Source of the DNA: JBBDWJ01 sp040902925
GTDB lineage: Bacteria; Acidobacteriota; Terriglobia; Bryobacterales; UBA6623
Direction: 5' to 3'
Length of the DNA: 41,903 nucleotides
NCBI GenBank assembly: GCA_040902925.1
Contig: JBBDWJ010000087.1
Location: 1-41,903 of the forward strand
A program made the translations under genes and the position numbers. A model generated the notes under the pieces. It was not told where the DNA came from. It worked only from the letters and a program-made list of their open reading frames with translations, and made no database searches. Shown in pieces: positions 8,299-15,786 of the stretch. How positions within the stretch are numbered: position 1 is the first letter of the stretch; each line of letters starts with the position of its first letter.

Positions 8299-9351
8299 AT
8301 GGCGGCTGACCGGCAACGTCTGATTCGGGGGATGATCGAGCACTATCCCTTCGTTCTCAAGAACTTCAAGGCCTATTTCCGTAACCTCTACCGCCGCGGC
8401 GTGCGCGGCACCTCGGTCGTGACGCCCTACTCGGCCATCTTTTACGCCACCCACAAATGCAATCTGGATTGCAGCTACTGCAATCAAAAGAACCCGGAAG
8501 TCTTCAGCGAGGAGCTCGACACGCCGCGAACGATCGAGCTGTTTCGCCGCATCCGGCGCGACGTCGACACGATCCTCATCACCGGCGGCGAGTGCCTGAT
8601 GCGCCCCGACATTGAAGAGCTGATCGAAGCCGCCCGCCGGGAAGTGAAATTCCGCTCGACGCTGATCGTCACCAACGGCGTGCTGCTCGACAAACGCCGC
8701 GCAATTTTCGATCACCTCAACGGCCTGATCGTCAGTCTCGACGCCATCACCCACGACCCCAGCGAGCCGCTGTCGAAATCCAACGCCGTGCCGCGCGTGA
8801 TCGACAACCTGATGCTCGCGAAGGAAAAGCTGCCGCCTGGCGCGATCACGATCAGTTGCGTGCTCGAGCGCTGGAACATCGGGGAGGCCGAAAAAATCCT
8901 GGAGTTCTGCCGCCAGCACGATTTCGTGTTTTCCGTGCAATCGGCGCAGAGCAACGGCAAGTATCCGAATTTCACCTTCCTCGAAGACCCGCGCTACCGC
9001 GCTTTCGTCGACAAGCTGATCGACATGCGGCGGCGCCGCGCGGCGCGCATCAACGGCACGGCCAAGCTGCTGCGAACGCTGCTGCTGTTCGAGGAGTTCA
9101 AGTGCTACCCGACGATGTTCCCGCGCGTTTACCCTAACGGCGACGTCTTCTACCCCTGCGAGGTGCTGCGCAAGATTGCGGGCAACGTGCTCGAAGACGG
9201 CTCCATCTCGGCGGCGTTCGAGCGCGGCCGAAAGCTCTACGGCGAGGCGCCGCAGTGCAAGAACAACTGCTTCCTGTTCGGGAACGTCCTATCGTCCTAC
9301 TATGTGGAAGATTTCTGGGGACTGGCCGGCGACACCGTGAGCGGTTCCTAG
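8299..9351 (+). CDS. Radical SAM protein with cysteine-rich C-terminal region
   Basis: This 350-residue protein holds the radical SAM cluster motif CNLDCSYC with Cys54, Cys58 and Cys61, followed by the SAM-binding GGE segment (TGGECLMRPDI). Later strands (STLIVTNGVLL, GLIVSLDAI) fit the TIM-barrel core. The C-terminal part has further cysteines (FKCYPT, YPCEVL, APQCKNNC), as in SPASM/twitch-type proteins that bind a second iron-sulfur cluster. Such enzymes modify peptides, lipids or cofactors. No precursor peptide or partner gene is evident here, so the substrate is unknown. It lies 58 bases downstream of mutS2. Its last 63 bases overlap, tail to tail, the gene on the other strand. Confidence 0.87.
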   Translation: MAADRQRLIRGMIEHYPFVLKNFKAYFRNLYRRGVRGTSVVTPYSAIFYATHKCNLDCSYCNQKNPEVFSEELDTPRTIELFRRIRRDVDTILITGGECLMRPDIEELIEAARREVKFRSTLIVTNGVLLDKRRAIFDHLNGLIVSLDAITHDPSEPLSKSNAVPRVIDNLMLAKEKLPPGAITISCVLERWNIGEAEKILEFCRQHDFVFSVQSAQSNGKYPNFTFLEDPRYRAFVDKLIDMRRRRAARINGTAKLLRTLLLFEEFKCYPTMFPRVYPNGDVFYPCEVLRKIAGNVLEDGSISAAFERGRKLYGEAPQCKNNCFLFGNVLSSYYVEDFWGLAGDTVSGS

Positions 9352-10086
9352 CTTCCGCACGCTAAAGATCGCGTGAGCCGCGGTCTCGGCCAGGTGTTTG
9401 CTGAAAGCGCCTTCGTACTCAAACTCGACCCTCTCGCCGCCGGCCATCACGAGCGCCATCACCGTCTTCGATTTCCTGTCGACCGATTGCTCGCGGACAG
9501 GCGGATCCTTCGCTTCGGAGATATAGACCGGCAGATAGCTCGCGCCGCCTACGAGGATCTGATCGATGCTCGCGATCTGGATCGAGCCGCTGACTTCGCC
9601 GCAGCTCTCAACGGGAACCGCAAGCATCAGCTCACCGCGCAGCAGCAGGTAAAGGCGTGTCCCCGGCTGCGGTTTCCCAGGTGAATCCTCCGGCCAAGCG
9701 GAAATCAGCCGCCCGCCGTTGAGCAGGTAGTCAGCCCCATGGCGGCGCTGCAGCTCGCGCTCCCTGTCTGGATCACGCGACGGCGCCATCAGCAACGCCG
9801 TGGCGAGTCCCAAGGTCCCAAGCGCCGCGATCCACCAAACGCCCCACCATGCGCCGAAACAAACAGCGGCCATCGACGCTGTTCCCACCACAAAGCGAAC
9901 CCGATTCCAGCGGCCCGAATCGCGGCGCAACCAGCGGAGCGCCGGAAGGAACAGCAAGACAGAAAAAACGGGATAGAGCAGCAGCCGCACCCAGCGGGGA
10001 ATCAAAGGCCGGCGCGGCGGCTGCGGCCCGTCGCCGATGCGGCCTGCCTTCGCGGCGCCGCTGGGATCAGGAGATTGGGATGCCAT
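9289..10086 (-). CDS. Membrane protein of unknown function
   Basis: The protein has 265 residues. After a Pro-rich cytoplasmic N-terminus there are about three hydrophobic segments: roughly 31-50 (VRLLLYPVFSVLLFLPALRW) and one or two between 63 and 100. The soluble remainder of about 165 residues includes YLLLRGELMLAVPVESCGEV and VMALVMAGGERVEFEYEG, which read as a beta-rich domain. I do not recognise a family. It starts 9 bases downstream of the glmM stop, so the two are probably one transcription unit. Its 3' end overlaps the radical SAM gene antisense by 63 bases. Confidence 0.72.
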   Translation of the reverse strand: MASQSPDPSGAAKAGRIGDGPQPPRRPLIPRWVRLLLYPVFSVLLFLPALRWLRRDSGRWNRVRFVVGTASMAAVCFGAWWGVWWIAALGTLGLATALLMAPSRDPDRERELQRRHGADYLLNGGRLISAWPEDSPGKPQPGTRLYLLLRGELMLAVPVESCGEVSGSIQIASIDQILVGGASYLPVYISEAKDPPVREQSVDRKSKTVMALVMAGGERVEFEYEGAFSKHLAETAAHAIFSVRKLGTAHGVAGQSPEIFHIVGR

Positions 10087-10095
10087 CTGCCGGGT

Positions 10096-11454
10096 TCAAG
10101 CGCCCAGCTCCGCGCGGAAGATCTGGGCCAGCCGCCCCGTGTGGCGCTCGACATCGGCCGCGTCTTGAGCCTCGACCATGATGCGCACCACGGGCTCGGT
10201 ACCCGAATAGCGTACCAGGACGCGGCCACGGTCGCCCAATTCGTGCTCGGCTCCGCGCACCGCTTCGGCCAGCGCCGGGACCTGCTCAAAGGGCGTCTTG
10301 TGCTTGACGCGAATGTTCTCGAGCTTCTGCGGAAACACGACAAGGCGCCGCCGCAACTCGCTCATCGGTTGGGCCGACGCTGCCATCAGCTCGAGCACCA
10401 TTCGTGCCGTCACCAGCCCGTCGCCGGTAGTCCCGTATTCGCGAAAGATAATGTGCCCGGATTGCTCGCCGCCCAACGCCGCGCCGCGGCGATTCAACTC
10501 CTCCAGCACGTATTTGTCGCCGACTGGAGTGCGCAACAGTTCGATTCCCGCGTCAGCCAGGGCCTTTTCGAGACCCATGTTCGCCATCACCGTGCCGACG
10601 ACGAGCTTGCCGGGGAGTTGATCGCGCTGATCGAGATAGCCGGCTGCGAGCAACAGAACAACGTCGCCATCGACGACGCTGCCGTCATCGGCTACGAACA
10701 ACGCGCGGTCGGCATCACCGTCGAAGGCAATCCCCAGATCGGCTTTGCCCGCGAGAACCCTTTCCTGGAGCTTTTCGAGATGCAGCGAGCCGCAACCCAG
10801 GTTGATATTGCGGCCGTCTGGCTCGTTACCTACAACTTCCGCGGCGATATTAAGTTTCTCGAGCAGCGCCGGACCCAGCGACGACGCCGCGCCGTTGGCG
10901 CAATCGACCACAACACGAAACCGCGAAAGCGCCTCCGAAGGGCGGATGATGCCGAGCAGGTGCTGGAAATAACGGTCCGCAAGGCCGGCTTCGACCTCCA
11001 GCGGCTTGCGGCGCGGTTCCGGTTTCTGTTCGAGCAACCGCAAAATTTCGTTTTCGACCTCGTGTTCTTCCGCGTCAGGCAGCTTGAAGCCCGAGCTGCC
11101 GAAGACTTTGATGCCGTTGTCTTCAAAGGAATTATGGGAAGCGGAAATCATCACCCCGGCGGCGAAGTGGCCGCCCGCGGCGAGAAAAGCCACACCGGCC
11201 GTGGGCAATACGTCCACAAAACGGACGCCGACACCGCCCGCATCAAGCCCGCCAGCCAACAACTCCGCCAGCGGGCGGCTCGACTCGCGGGTGTCCATTC
11301 CGACGACGACCTCGGGACGCTCCGCGCCGCCGGTGCGACGGCCGGTGATGTCCTTGGCCAGCGCCTGGCCGGCCGCGTACACGGTCGGGTCATCCAAGGG
11401 ATATTCCCCGGCGACACCCCGAATCCCATCCGTGCCAAAGAGACGTTTTGCCAT
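10096..11454 (-). CDS. glmM: Phosphoglucosamine mutase
   Basis: GlmM converts glucosamine-6-phosphate to glucosamine-1-phosphate on the way to UDP-GlcNAc for peptidoglycan. The 452-residue protein begins MAKRLFGTDGIRG, the family signature. It has the active-site phosphoserine in MISASHN (about Ser106), the Mg-binding loop AFDGDADR, the sugar-binding GEQSGH and the phosphate-binding RYSGTEPVVRIMVE near the end. All four domains are present and the length is normal. ATG at 11454 is preferred because it gives the standard N-terminus; an in-frame TTG lies at 11463. The membrane protein gene follows after 9 bases. Confidence 0.97.
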   Translation of the reverse strand: MAKRLFGTDGIRGVAGEYPLDDPTVYAAGQALAKDITGRRTGGAERPEVVVGMDTRESSRPLAELLAGGLDAGGVGVRFVDVLPTAGVAFLAAGGHFAAGVMISASHNSFEDNGIKVFGSSGFKLPDAEEHEVENEILRLLEQKPEPRRKPLEVEAGLADRYFQHLLGIIRPSEALSRFRVVVDCANGAASSLGPALLEKLNIAAEVVGNEPDGRNINLGCGSLHLEKLQERVLAGKADLGIAFDGDADRALFVADDGSVVDGDVVLLLAAGYLDQRDQLPGKLVVGTVMANMGLEKALADAGIELLRTPVGDKYVLEELNRRGAALGGEQSGHIIFREYGTTGDGLVTARMVLELMAASAQPMSELRRRLVVFPQKLENIRVKHKTPFEQVPALAEAVRGAEHELGDRGRVLVRYSGTEPVVRIMVEAQDAADVERHTGRLAQIFRAELGA

Positions 11455-11653
11455 TACTTTCAATAACCTACAACTCTATTGTTAGCATGCCGCCGCGAGC
11501 CGACGGCATAAGGAAAAACTGAAATCGGCGTGCGAAACGCGCTTAGGGATATTTTTCGCGCAGGGAACTGGAACCAGGGATAGCCTAGGCGACTCCGCCG
11601 TCAACGGCGCCACGCCGGCTTCGGCGCGGGGCAGAAAAATAGGATCAGGGCGT

Positions 11654-12310
11654 TCAATGGCACCCCATACATGTGAAGTTCCGCCCGTGGCAGGGCAGGC
11701 AGGTTGTTTTGTCGAGGCCAAGCCGGCCGGTAGAGTGCGTATCGACGAAATTGCGGGTGTGGCTGGCGGGCATCAGATTCACGCCCTCGAGATGGCATTT
11801 CTCGCAACTGAACGGATTGCGGATGTCGGAGTGACAAACCAGACAGTCCGGCATCTGCGGCAGATTCGCCATGCCGGCGGCGTCGGTTTGTTCCAGTCCC
11901 CGGTGGCACGCCTGGCACGCGTTCTGTGTATCCAGGTGCTGTAGCATGTCGCCCGGTTTACCCAGATAACTTCCGCTCTCGATGGCGGCGGCGATCAACG
12001 GCGCTACGTTTCCCATTTGCAAGTGAAACTCGTGGTTGAACCGGAAGGTGCGCTGCGCGGGTGCTTTCCCGCCTAAAAACGATGTATCCACGGATGGCAA
12101 CGGGTCGCCGCTGTGGCAAGACAGGCAGATCTTCGCCTCGGGCATGTTGGTGTCGCCGGCGGCCGTACTCTTGGAAGCGGCGTCGTGGCAGGTGACGCAG
12201 GTAACTCCCCCCTGCTTGAGATGCTGTTGGTGGGAAAATCGGGGCCCGGCAGTCTGCGCGGAGAGCTGACCCGCCAGCATCGCTAGCCCGAGGATAAGCG
12301 TACTACGCAT
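11654..12310 (-). CDS. Exported heptahaem cytochrome c
   Basis: The 218-residue protein starts with a signal peptide (about 1-19, STLILGLAMLAGQLSAQ) and contains seven CxxCH haem-binding motifs: CVTCH 38, CLSCH 62, CQACH 132, CLVCH 156, CEKCH 169, CLPCH 204 and CMGCH 214. Extra histidines (FSHQQH, FNHEFH, ASHTRNF) can serve as sixth ligands, suggesting bis-His low-potential haems as in the c3/c7 type. The last haem motif ends exactly at the C-terminus. Role by family: periplasmic electron transfer. The donor and acceptor are not evident. It is downstream of, and on the same strand as, the sugar-dehydrogenase-like gene, 283 bases apart. Confidence 0.9.
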   Translation of the reverse strand: MRSTLILGLAMLAGQLSAQTAGPRFSHQQHLKQGGVTCVTCHDAASKSTAAGDTNMPEAKICLSCHSGDPLPSVDTSFLGGKAPAQRTFRFNHEFHLQMGNVAPLIAAAIESGSYLGKPGDMLQHLDTQNACQACHRGLEQTDAAGMANLPQMPDCLVCHSDIRNPFSCEKCHLEGVNLMPASHTRNFVDTHSTGRLGLDKTTCLPCHGRNFTCMGCH

Positions 12311-12514
12311 CTTTCATCGATTGGAATGGAAGGCGCCATCACGGCAGCTCGTTATCCGCCTTCGGAAAGCTACGCCAGGAAGGAGCAGTCAGGCAGTGTT
12401 CGTTTTGTGCCGGCAGGCTCCGCGTCGCGCAAACAACGATCACAGAGGTTCCGCTTGACCCGCGTCTTGGAAGGCTGCCAAGCCCCTCTGCTCCGGCGGC
12501 CACGGTGGAGAGAG

Positions 12515-12536
12515 GGACCGGCGCAACCACCGGTCC
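12515..12536. repeat. GGACCGG...CCGGTCC hairpin, copy 1 of an intergenic element
   Basis: GGACCGG (12515-12521) and CCGGTCC (12530-12536) form a 7-bp stem with an 8-base loop. It lies 58 bases downstream of the stop codon of the minus-strand gene at 12594, so it could aid termination, but no T-run follows on that strand. A closely similar sequence with the same TGCC flank occurs at 36549-36567. Confidence 0.6.
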
Positions 12537-12593
12537 TGCCATTCATTCGCGGATGCGACCCATTGCTACCGCCGGCCAGACCTTGTCTGTCGC

Positions 12594-13799
12594 TCAGCCC
12601 TTGTGCGAGATTCGCCAGATCTTGGCGCCGCCGTCGTCGGTCACCAGCAGCGAGCCATCCGACATCTGCAGCAAACCCACGGGGCGGCCCCAAACTTCTC
12701 GTTTGCCCGGATCGAGCATCCAACCGGTCATGAAATCCTGCGGTCCCGACTGCGGCTTGCCGTCCTTGAACGGTATGTAAGTAATCGAATAGCCCGTGCG
12801 CTCCGCGCGATTCCACGAGCCATGGAAGGCGAGGAACATCCCGCCGCGATACTTCTCCGGGAACTGGTTGCCGGTATAGAACAGGATGTCGAGCACGGCG
12901 ACATGCGCGCCGAGCAAGACATCCGGATAGAGCGTGCTCTTCACCTTCGCCATGTCCACGTTTTCGTGGCGCGGTTCCTTGTGCGGGCCCGTGTAGGCGA
13001 TCGGCCAGCCGTAGAATCCGCCCTCGCGGATCTTCACGAGGTAGTCGGATACCAGGTCGTCGCCGAGCCCGTCACGCTCTTGAATGGAGGCCCAGATGTC
13101 TTCCGTGCCGGGGTTCCAGCGCAGGCCGATGACATTCCGCAAACCTGTGGCCACGGTCTCATGGCCCGTGCCGTCGGGGTTGTAGCGATGCAGCGCCGCG
13201 CGCATGGGGTCTTCGCCCATGTCGATGTTCGAGCCCGAGCCGACCGTCACGTAGAGCTTCGTCTTGTCAGCGTTGAACAGCAGACTGCGCGTCCAGTGGC
13301 CGCGGTCGAATCCTTTGAGCGAAATGATCTCAGTTCCGGAACCGTTGACCTTCATGGTCTTCGCGTCGTACTTGTAGCGCTTCACCGAAGCCGGCTCGGC
13401 TACGTAGAGCCAATCGTCCTTGAGGGCCAGGCCATAGGGCCGGTCGAGTCCTTCGATGATTTTGGTCTTGGTCTTGCCATTCAGCACATAGACCAAGCCC
13501 GTGGCTCCCTCGCGGCCGCCGCTGTCGGAGAGCAGAATTTCGTTGTTCGGGCCTTGCAGCATGAAGCGCGGCCGTTCGAAGCCGGTCATGTATTCTTCGA
13601 TGGCAAAGCCGGCCGGCAGCTTCAGCTCGGCCCCTGCGGGACGGCTAACTACCTCCGGCTGGTTGCGGGCCGACTCCGAGTGAAACGGCTTAGGCAACTC
13701 CTTCCAGTTCACCGGAAGATCGCCCGATTGAGAAATGGCCGTGGCGGCAACAGCCACAATCAGAAAACCTAGCCAAGCGGCGCGTTTTTGTCTGCTCAT
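12594..13799 (-). CDS. Exported glucose/sorbosone dehydrogenase-like beta-propeller protein
   Basis: This 401-residue protein has a signal peptide (about 1-23) and then a six-bladed propeller of the soluble quinoprotein glucose/sorbosone dehydrogenase (GSDH) type. Telling segments are LPAGFAIEEYMTGFERPRFM, GLDRPYGLALKDDWLYVAE, LYVTVGSGSNIDMGEDP, TGLRNVIGLRWNPGTEDIWASIQERD and FYGWPIAYTG. In the true enzymes PQQ and Ca2+ sit at the propeller centre and sugars or alcohols are oxidised in the periplasm. Whether this one binds PQQ is not certain. A cytochrome c gene follows on the same strand and could be an electron acceptor (inference). A TACAAT box at 13811-13816 lies just before the start. 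Confidence 0.87.
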   Translation of the reverse strand: MSRQKRAAWLGFLIVAVAATAISQSGDLPVNWKELPKPFHSESARNQPEVVSRPAGAELKLPAGFAIEEYMTGFERPRFMLQGPNNEILLSDSGGREGATGLVYVLNGKTKTKIIEGLDRPYGLALKDDWLYVAEPASVKRYKYDAKTMKVNGSGTEIISLKGFDRGHWTRSLLFNADKTKLYVTVGSGSNIDMGEDPMRAALHRYNPDGTGHETVATGLRNVIGLRWNPGTEDIWASIQERDGLGDDLVSDYLVKIREGGFYGWPIAYTGPHKEPRHENVDMAKVKSTLYPDVLLGAHVAVLDILFYTGNQFPEKYRGGMFLAFHGSWNRAERTGYSITYIPFKDGKPQSGPQDFMTGWMLDPGKREVWGRPVGLLQMSDGSLLVTDDGGAKIWRISHKG

Positions 13800-13810
13800 A
13801 ACAAGTCGGT

Positions 13811-13816
13811 ATTGTA
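13811..13816 (-). promoter_or_regulatory. Candidate -10 box (TACAAT) for the GSDH-like gene
   Basis: TACAAT on the minus strand ends 11 bases before the ATG at 13799. If used as a sigma-70 -10 box, the transcript would start about 5 bases before the start codon. A TTGGCG lies 15 bases upstream, a short and weak -35. No Shine-Dalgarno sequence is seen. Confidence 0.4.
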
Positions 13817-14011
13817 CATTCCTAGGGATATCGCCAACGGGGGCGCTTTCCCGGAAAGACGCCGCCGCCGGGGCAAATGTTTCCCGAAAAAGGGCCGGCG
13901 GCGGCTCATCTCGCCGGCGAGTGAGCGCGCGAAACGCTGAATCACGCGGCCGGAGCGGCGAGGCTGTGTCGATCGCGACGGCGGCTTGCGCGCATCGCGG
14001 CCCACTCGCTG

Positions 14012-14017
14012 TACAAT
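14012..14017 (+). promoter_or_regulatory. Candidate -10 box (TACAAT) for the Gfo/Idh/MocA gene
   Basis: TACAAT sits 7 bases before the ATG at 14025, so RNA started from it would have almost no leader. An in-frame ATG at 14016 overlaps the box and would need a different promoter. No good -35 is seen. Confidence 0.35.
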
Positions 14018-14024
14018 GTGCCCC

Positions 14025-14966
14025 ATGAAAAGGTTTGTGCTCTTGTCCTTGCTTCTAACGCTGAGCCTCCCGTTGACGGCCCAGATCCGCGTCGGGATGA
14101 TCGGCCTCGATACTTCTCACGTGGTGGCTTTCTCTCAAATCCTCAACGACCCTTCGAACCCGAACCATGTGCCCGGGGTCAAGATCGTCGCCGCTTTCAA
14201 GGGCGGCAGTCCCGACCTGGCCAGCAGCCGCGACCGCATCGACAAATTCACCGCCCGGGTCCGCGACGAGTTCGGCATTGAAATCGTCGACGACATCCCG
14301 ACCCTGTGCTCGAAGGTGGATGCGATCCTGCTCGAGAGCGTCGACGGGCGCGTGCATCTCGAACAGGTCAAGCCGGTGTTCGAGGCCGGCAAGCCGGTGT
14401 TTATCGATAAGCCTCTGGCGGCCACGCTGGAGGACGCCCTCGAAATCGACCGCCTGGCGAAGCAGCACGGCGTGCCGTGGTGGAGCACGTCGAGCCTGCG
14501 CTACTCGCCGATCGTCGAGCAGGTCAAGGCGCCAAAGCTGACGGGGGTCATGACCTGGGGCCCAGCATCGCTGGAGCCTACCCACAAACTCGATCTTTCC
14601 TGGTACGCGATTCACTCGATCGAGATGCTTTACGCGATTCTCGGCCCGGGTTGCGAGCGCGTCAGCCGCACCTTCACTGACGATGCCGACGTCATCGTGG
14701 GCGTCTGGAAGGACGGCCGGACCGGCGTTGTGCGCACCATTCGCAACTCGGAAAGCGGCTACGGAGCCGTCTCGTTCGGCGCCGACAAAATTCGCATTTC
14801 CGAAGACTCCGGCGCGGCCTACGCGAAAATGCTCGGGCACGTCGTCGAGTTCTTTAAGACCAAGAAGCCGCCCGTGTCGAATGCGGAGACGCTGGAGATC
14901 TTTCGTTTCATGGACGCGGCATTGCGCAGCAAGCAAAACGGTGGGGCGCCGGTCGAGCTACGCTAG
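14025..14966 (+). CDS. Exported Gfo/Idh/MocA family oxidoreductase
   Basis: The 313-residue protein has a signal peptide (MKRFVLLSLLLTLSLPLTAQ) directly followed by a Rossmann start, IRVGMIGLDTSHVVAF. The second marker is EAGKPVFIDKPLAATLEDA, the EKP-like motif with its lysine at about 129. Family members are NAD(P)-dependent dehydrogenases acting on sugars and their derivatives. The glycine-rich loop is altered (GLDTSH rather than GxGxxG). Together with export to a compartment normally without free NAD, this suggests either a tightly bound cofactor, as in glucose-fructose oxidoreductase, or a non-classical role. ATG 14025 is chosen as the start of a standard signal peptide; 14016 is possible. 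It is divergent from the GSDH-like gene. Confidence 0.83.
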   Translation: MKRFVLLSLLLTLSLPLTAQIRVGMIGLDTSHVVAFSQILNDPSNPNHVPGVKIVAAFKGGSPDLASSRDRIDKFTARVRDEFGIEIVDDIPTLCSKVDAILLESVDGRVHLEQVKPVFEAGKPVFIDKPLAATLEDALEIDRLAKQHGVPWWSTSSLRYSPIVEQVKAPKLTGVMTWGPASLEPTHKLDLSWYAIHSIEMLYAILGPGCERVSRTFTDDADVIVGVWKDGRTGVVRTIRNSESGYGAVSFGADKIRISEDSGAAYAKMLGHVVEFFKTKKPPVSNAETLEIFRFMDAALRSKQNGGAPVELR

Positions 14967-15000
14967 CCCAATCAGGTGAGCAGAGTGCTCAACGACGGCG

Positions 15001-15014
15001 GGCCGCCGGCGGCC
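15001..15014. repeat. 14-bp perfect palindrome after the oxidoreductase gene
   Basis: GGCCGCCGGCGGCC is its own reverse complement. It lies 35 bases after the oxidoreductase stop and is followed by a short ATTTT. It may be a weak terminator, or a chance product of high GC content. Confidence 0.35.
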
Positions 15015-15217
15015 GCGGTCATTTTGGTTGCAACATCGTCCAGGGGTCTGGCGTCTATACGGTAGAACGTTTCGACACTCCGCCTGGTGTTGGAAAGGTT
15101 CGCGTATACTGAGGTCAAGCGTTTTGTTTTGTCGGCTTTGCCGGAAGGAAGGTTTCACGAACCAGGCGCATCATAACCCTAACGGGAGGCTGACCGCAGA
15201 GTCCGGGGGAAAATGGC

Positions 15218-15529
15218 ATGGTGACCTACAAAGAATCGGGGGTTGAGCTAATCCAGGCTCGCGGAAAGGAAGGCCGCTTCGCTTTTCGCGGAACTTGGAT
15301 GCGCCTGGGAGCATTTAACTCGCCCGAAGGCTGGTACGTCGGCGTGCACACCAGCGGGGGCGTTCCTTCCGTGCGTCTGAGTCTGGAATACGGCAAGACG
15401 CTGAAGGAATCCGTTGACATGCTCAAGTATGGATTCTTTCTCAATCCTGAGGCCTCGACCGAGTTGATCGATCATCTTCAGGAGATCGGGCTGTTGACGG
15501 TCCCGGCGATGGCCGGCTCGGCTCAATAG
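15218..15529 (+). CDS. Small hypothetical protein
   Basis: The 103-residue protein matches no family I recognise. It has no signal peptide or membrane helix, a normal mixed composition, and a likely alpha/beta pattern (GWYVGVHTSG, VRLSLEYGKTLKESVDMLKYGFFL, then a helix ending in LQEIGLL). GGGGGA lies 7 bases before the ATG at 15218; an earlier ATG at 15213 meets a stop after three codons. The good ribosome site and the uninterrupted protein-like sequence support it as a real gene. Confidence 0.65.
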   Translation: MVTYKESGVELIQARGKEGRFAFRGTWMRLGAFNSPEGWYVGVHTSGGVPSVRLSLEYGKTLKESVDMLKYGFFLNPEASTELIDHLQEIGLLTVPAMAGSAQ

Positions 15530-15545
15530 CCGGCCGCCTCGAAAA

Positions 15546-15563
15546 GCGCGTCTATGGACGCGC
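15546..15563. terminator. Short hairpin after the small hypothetical gene
   Basis: GCGCGTC (15546-15552) and GACGCGC (15557-15563) pair around TATG, 17 bases after the stop at 15529. Four A precede it, giving TTTT on the minus strand, but there is no T-run on the plus strand. It is a weak terminator candidate. Confidence 0.35.
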
Positions 15564-15771
15564 CCGAACGCGACCCACATGGGCGGTGTGTTGCGTTCGA
15601 CTTCTGTCGCCTCTTTCACTCCTCCGTTTTTTGCTGTCGACTTCGGTACCCGGTTTTTCTCATCAAGGAATCACCGGCGACACCAACAATTTCATCCGCG
15701 ACTCGCACCAGCACAAACAGACCCAATTCGATCCGGCGTGATATTTCGCTGAAGGCCGCCCGAGACTACGG

Positions 15772-15777
15772 TACAAT
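15772..15777 (+). promoter_or_regulatory. Candidate -10 box (TACAAT) for the acyl-CoA synthetase gene
   Basis: TACAAT ends 9 bases before the ATG at 15787. A start site about 7 bases on would leave only a few bases of leader. The -35 region (TGAAGG, 16 bases upstream) is poor. Confidence 0.38.
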
Positions 15778-15786
15778 CCCGGCGGT

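Noticed and set aside
9739..11466. 575-residue plus-strand open frame opposite glmM
   Set aside because: GlmM on the other strand has every family motif; this frame is its low-complexity antisense.
12603..13772. 389-residue plus-strand open frame opposite the GSDH-like gene
   Set aside because: Antisense shadow of a protein with a signal peptide and clear propeller motifs.
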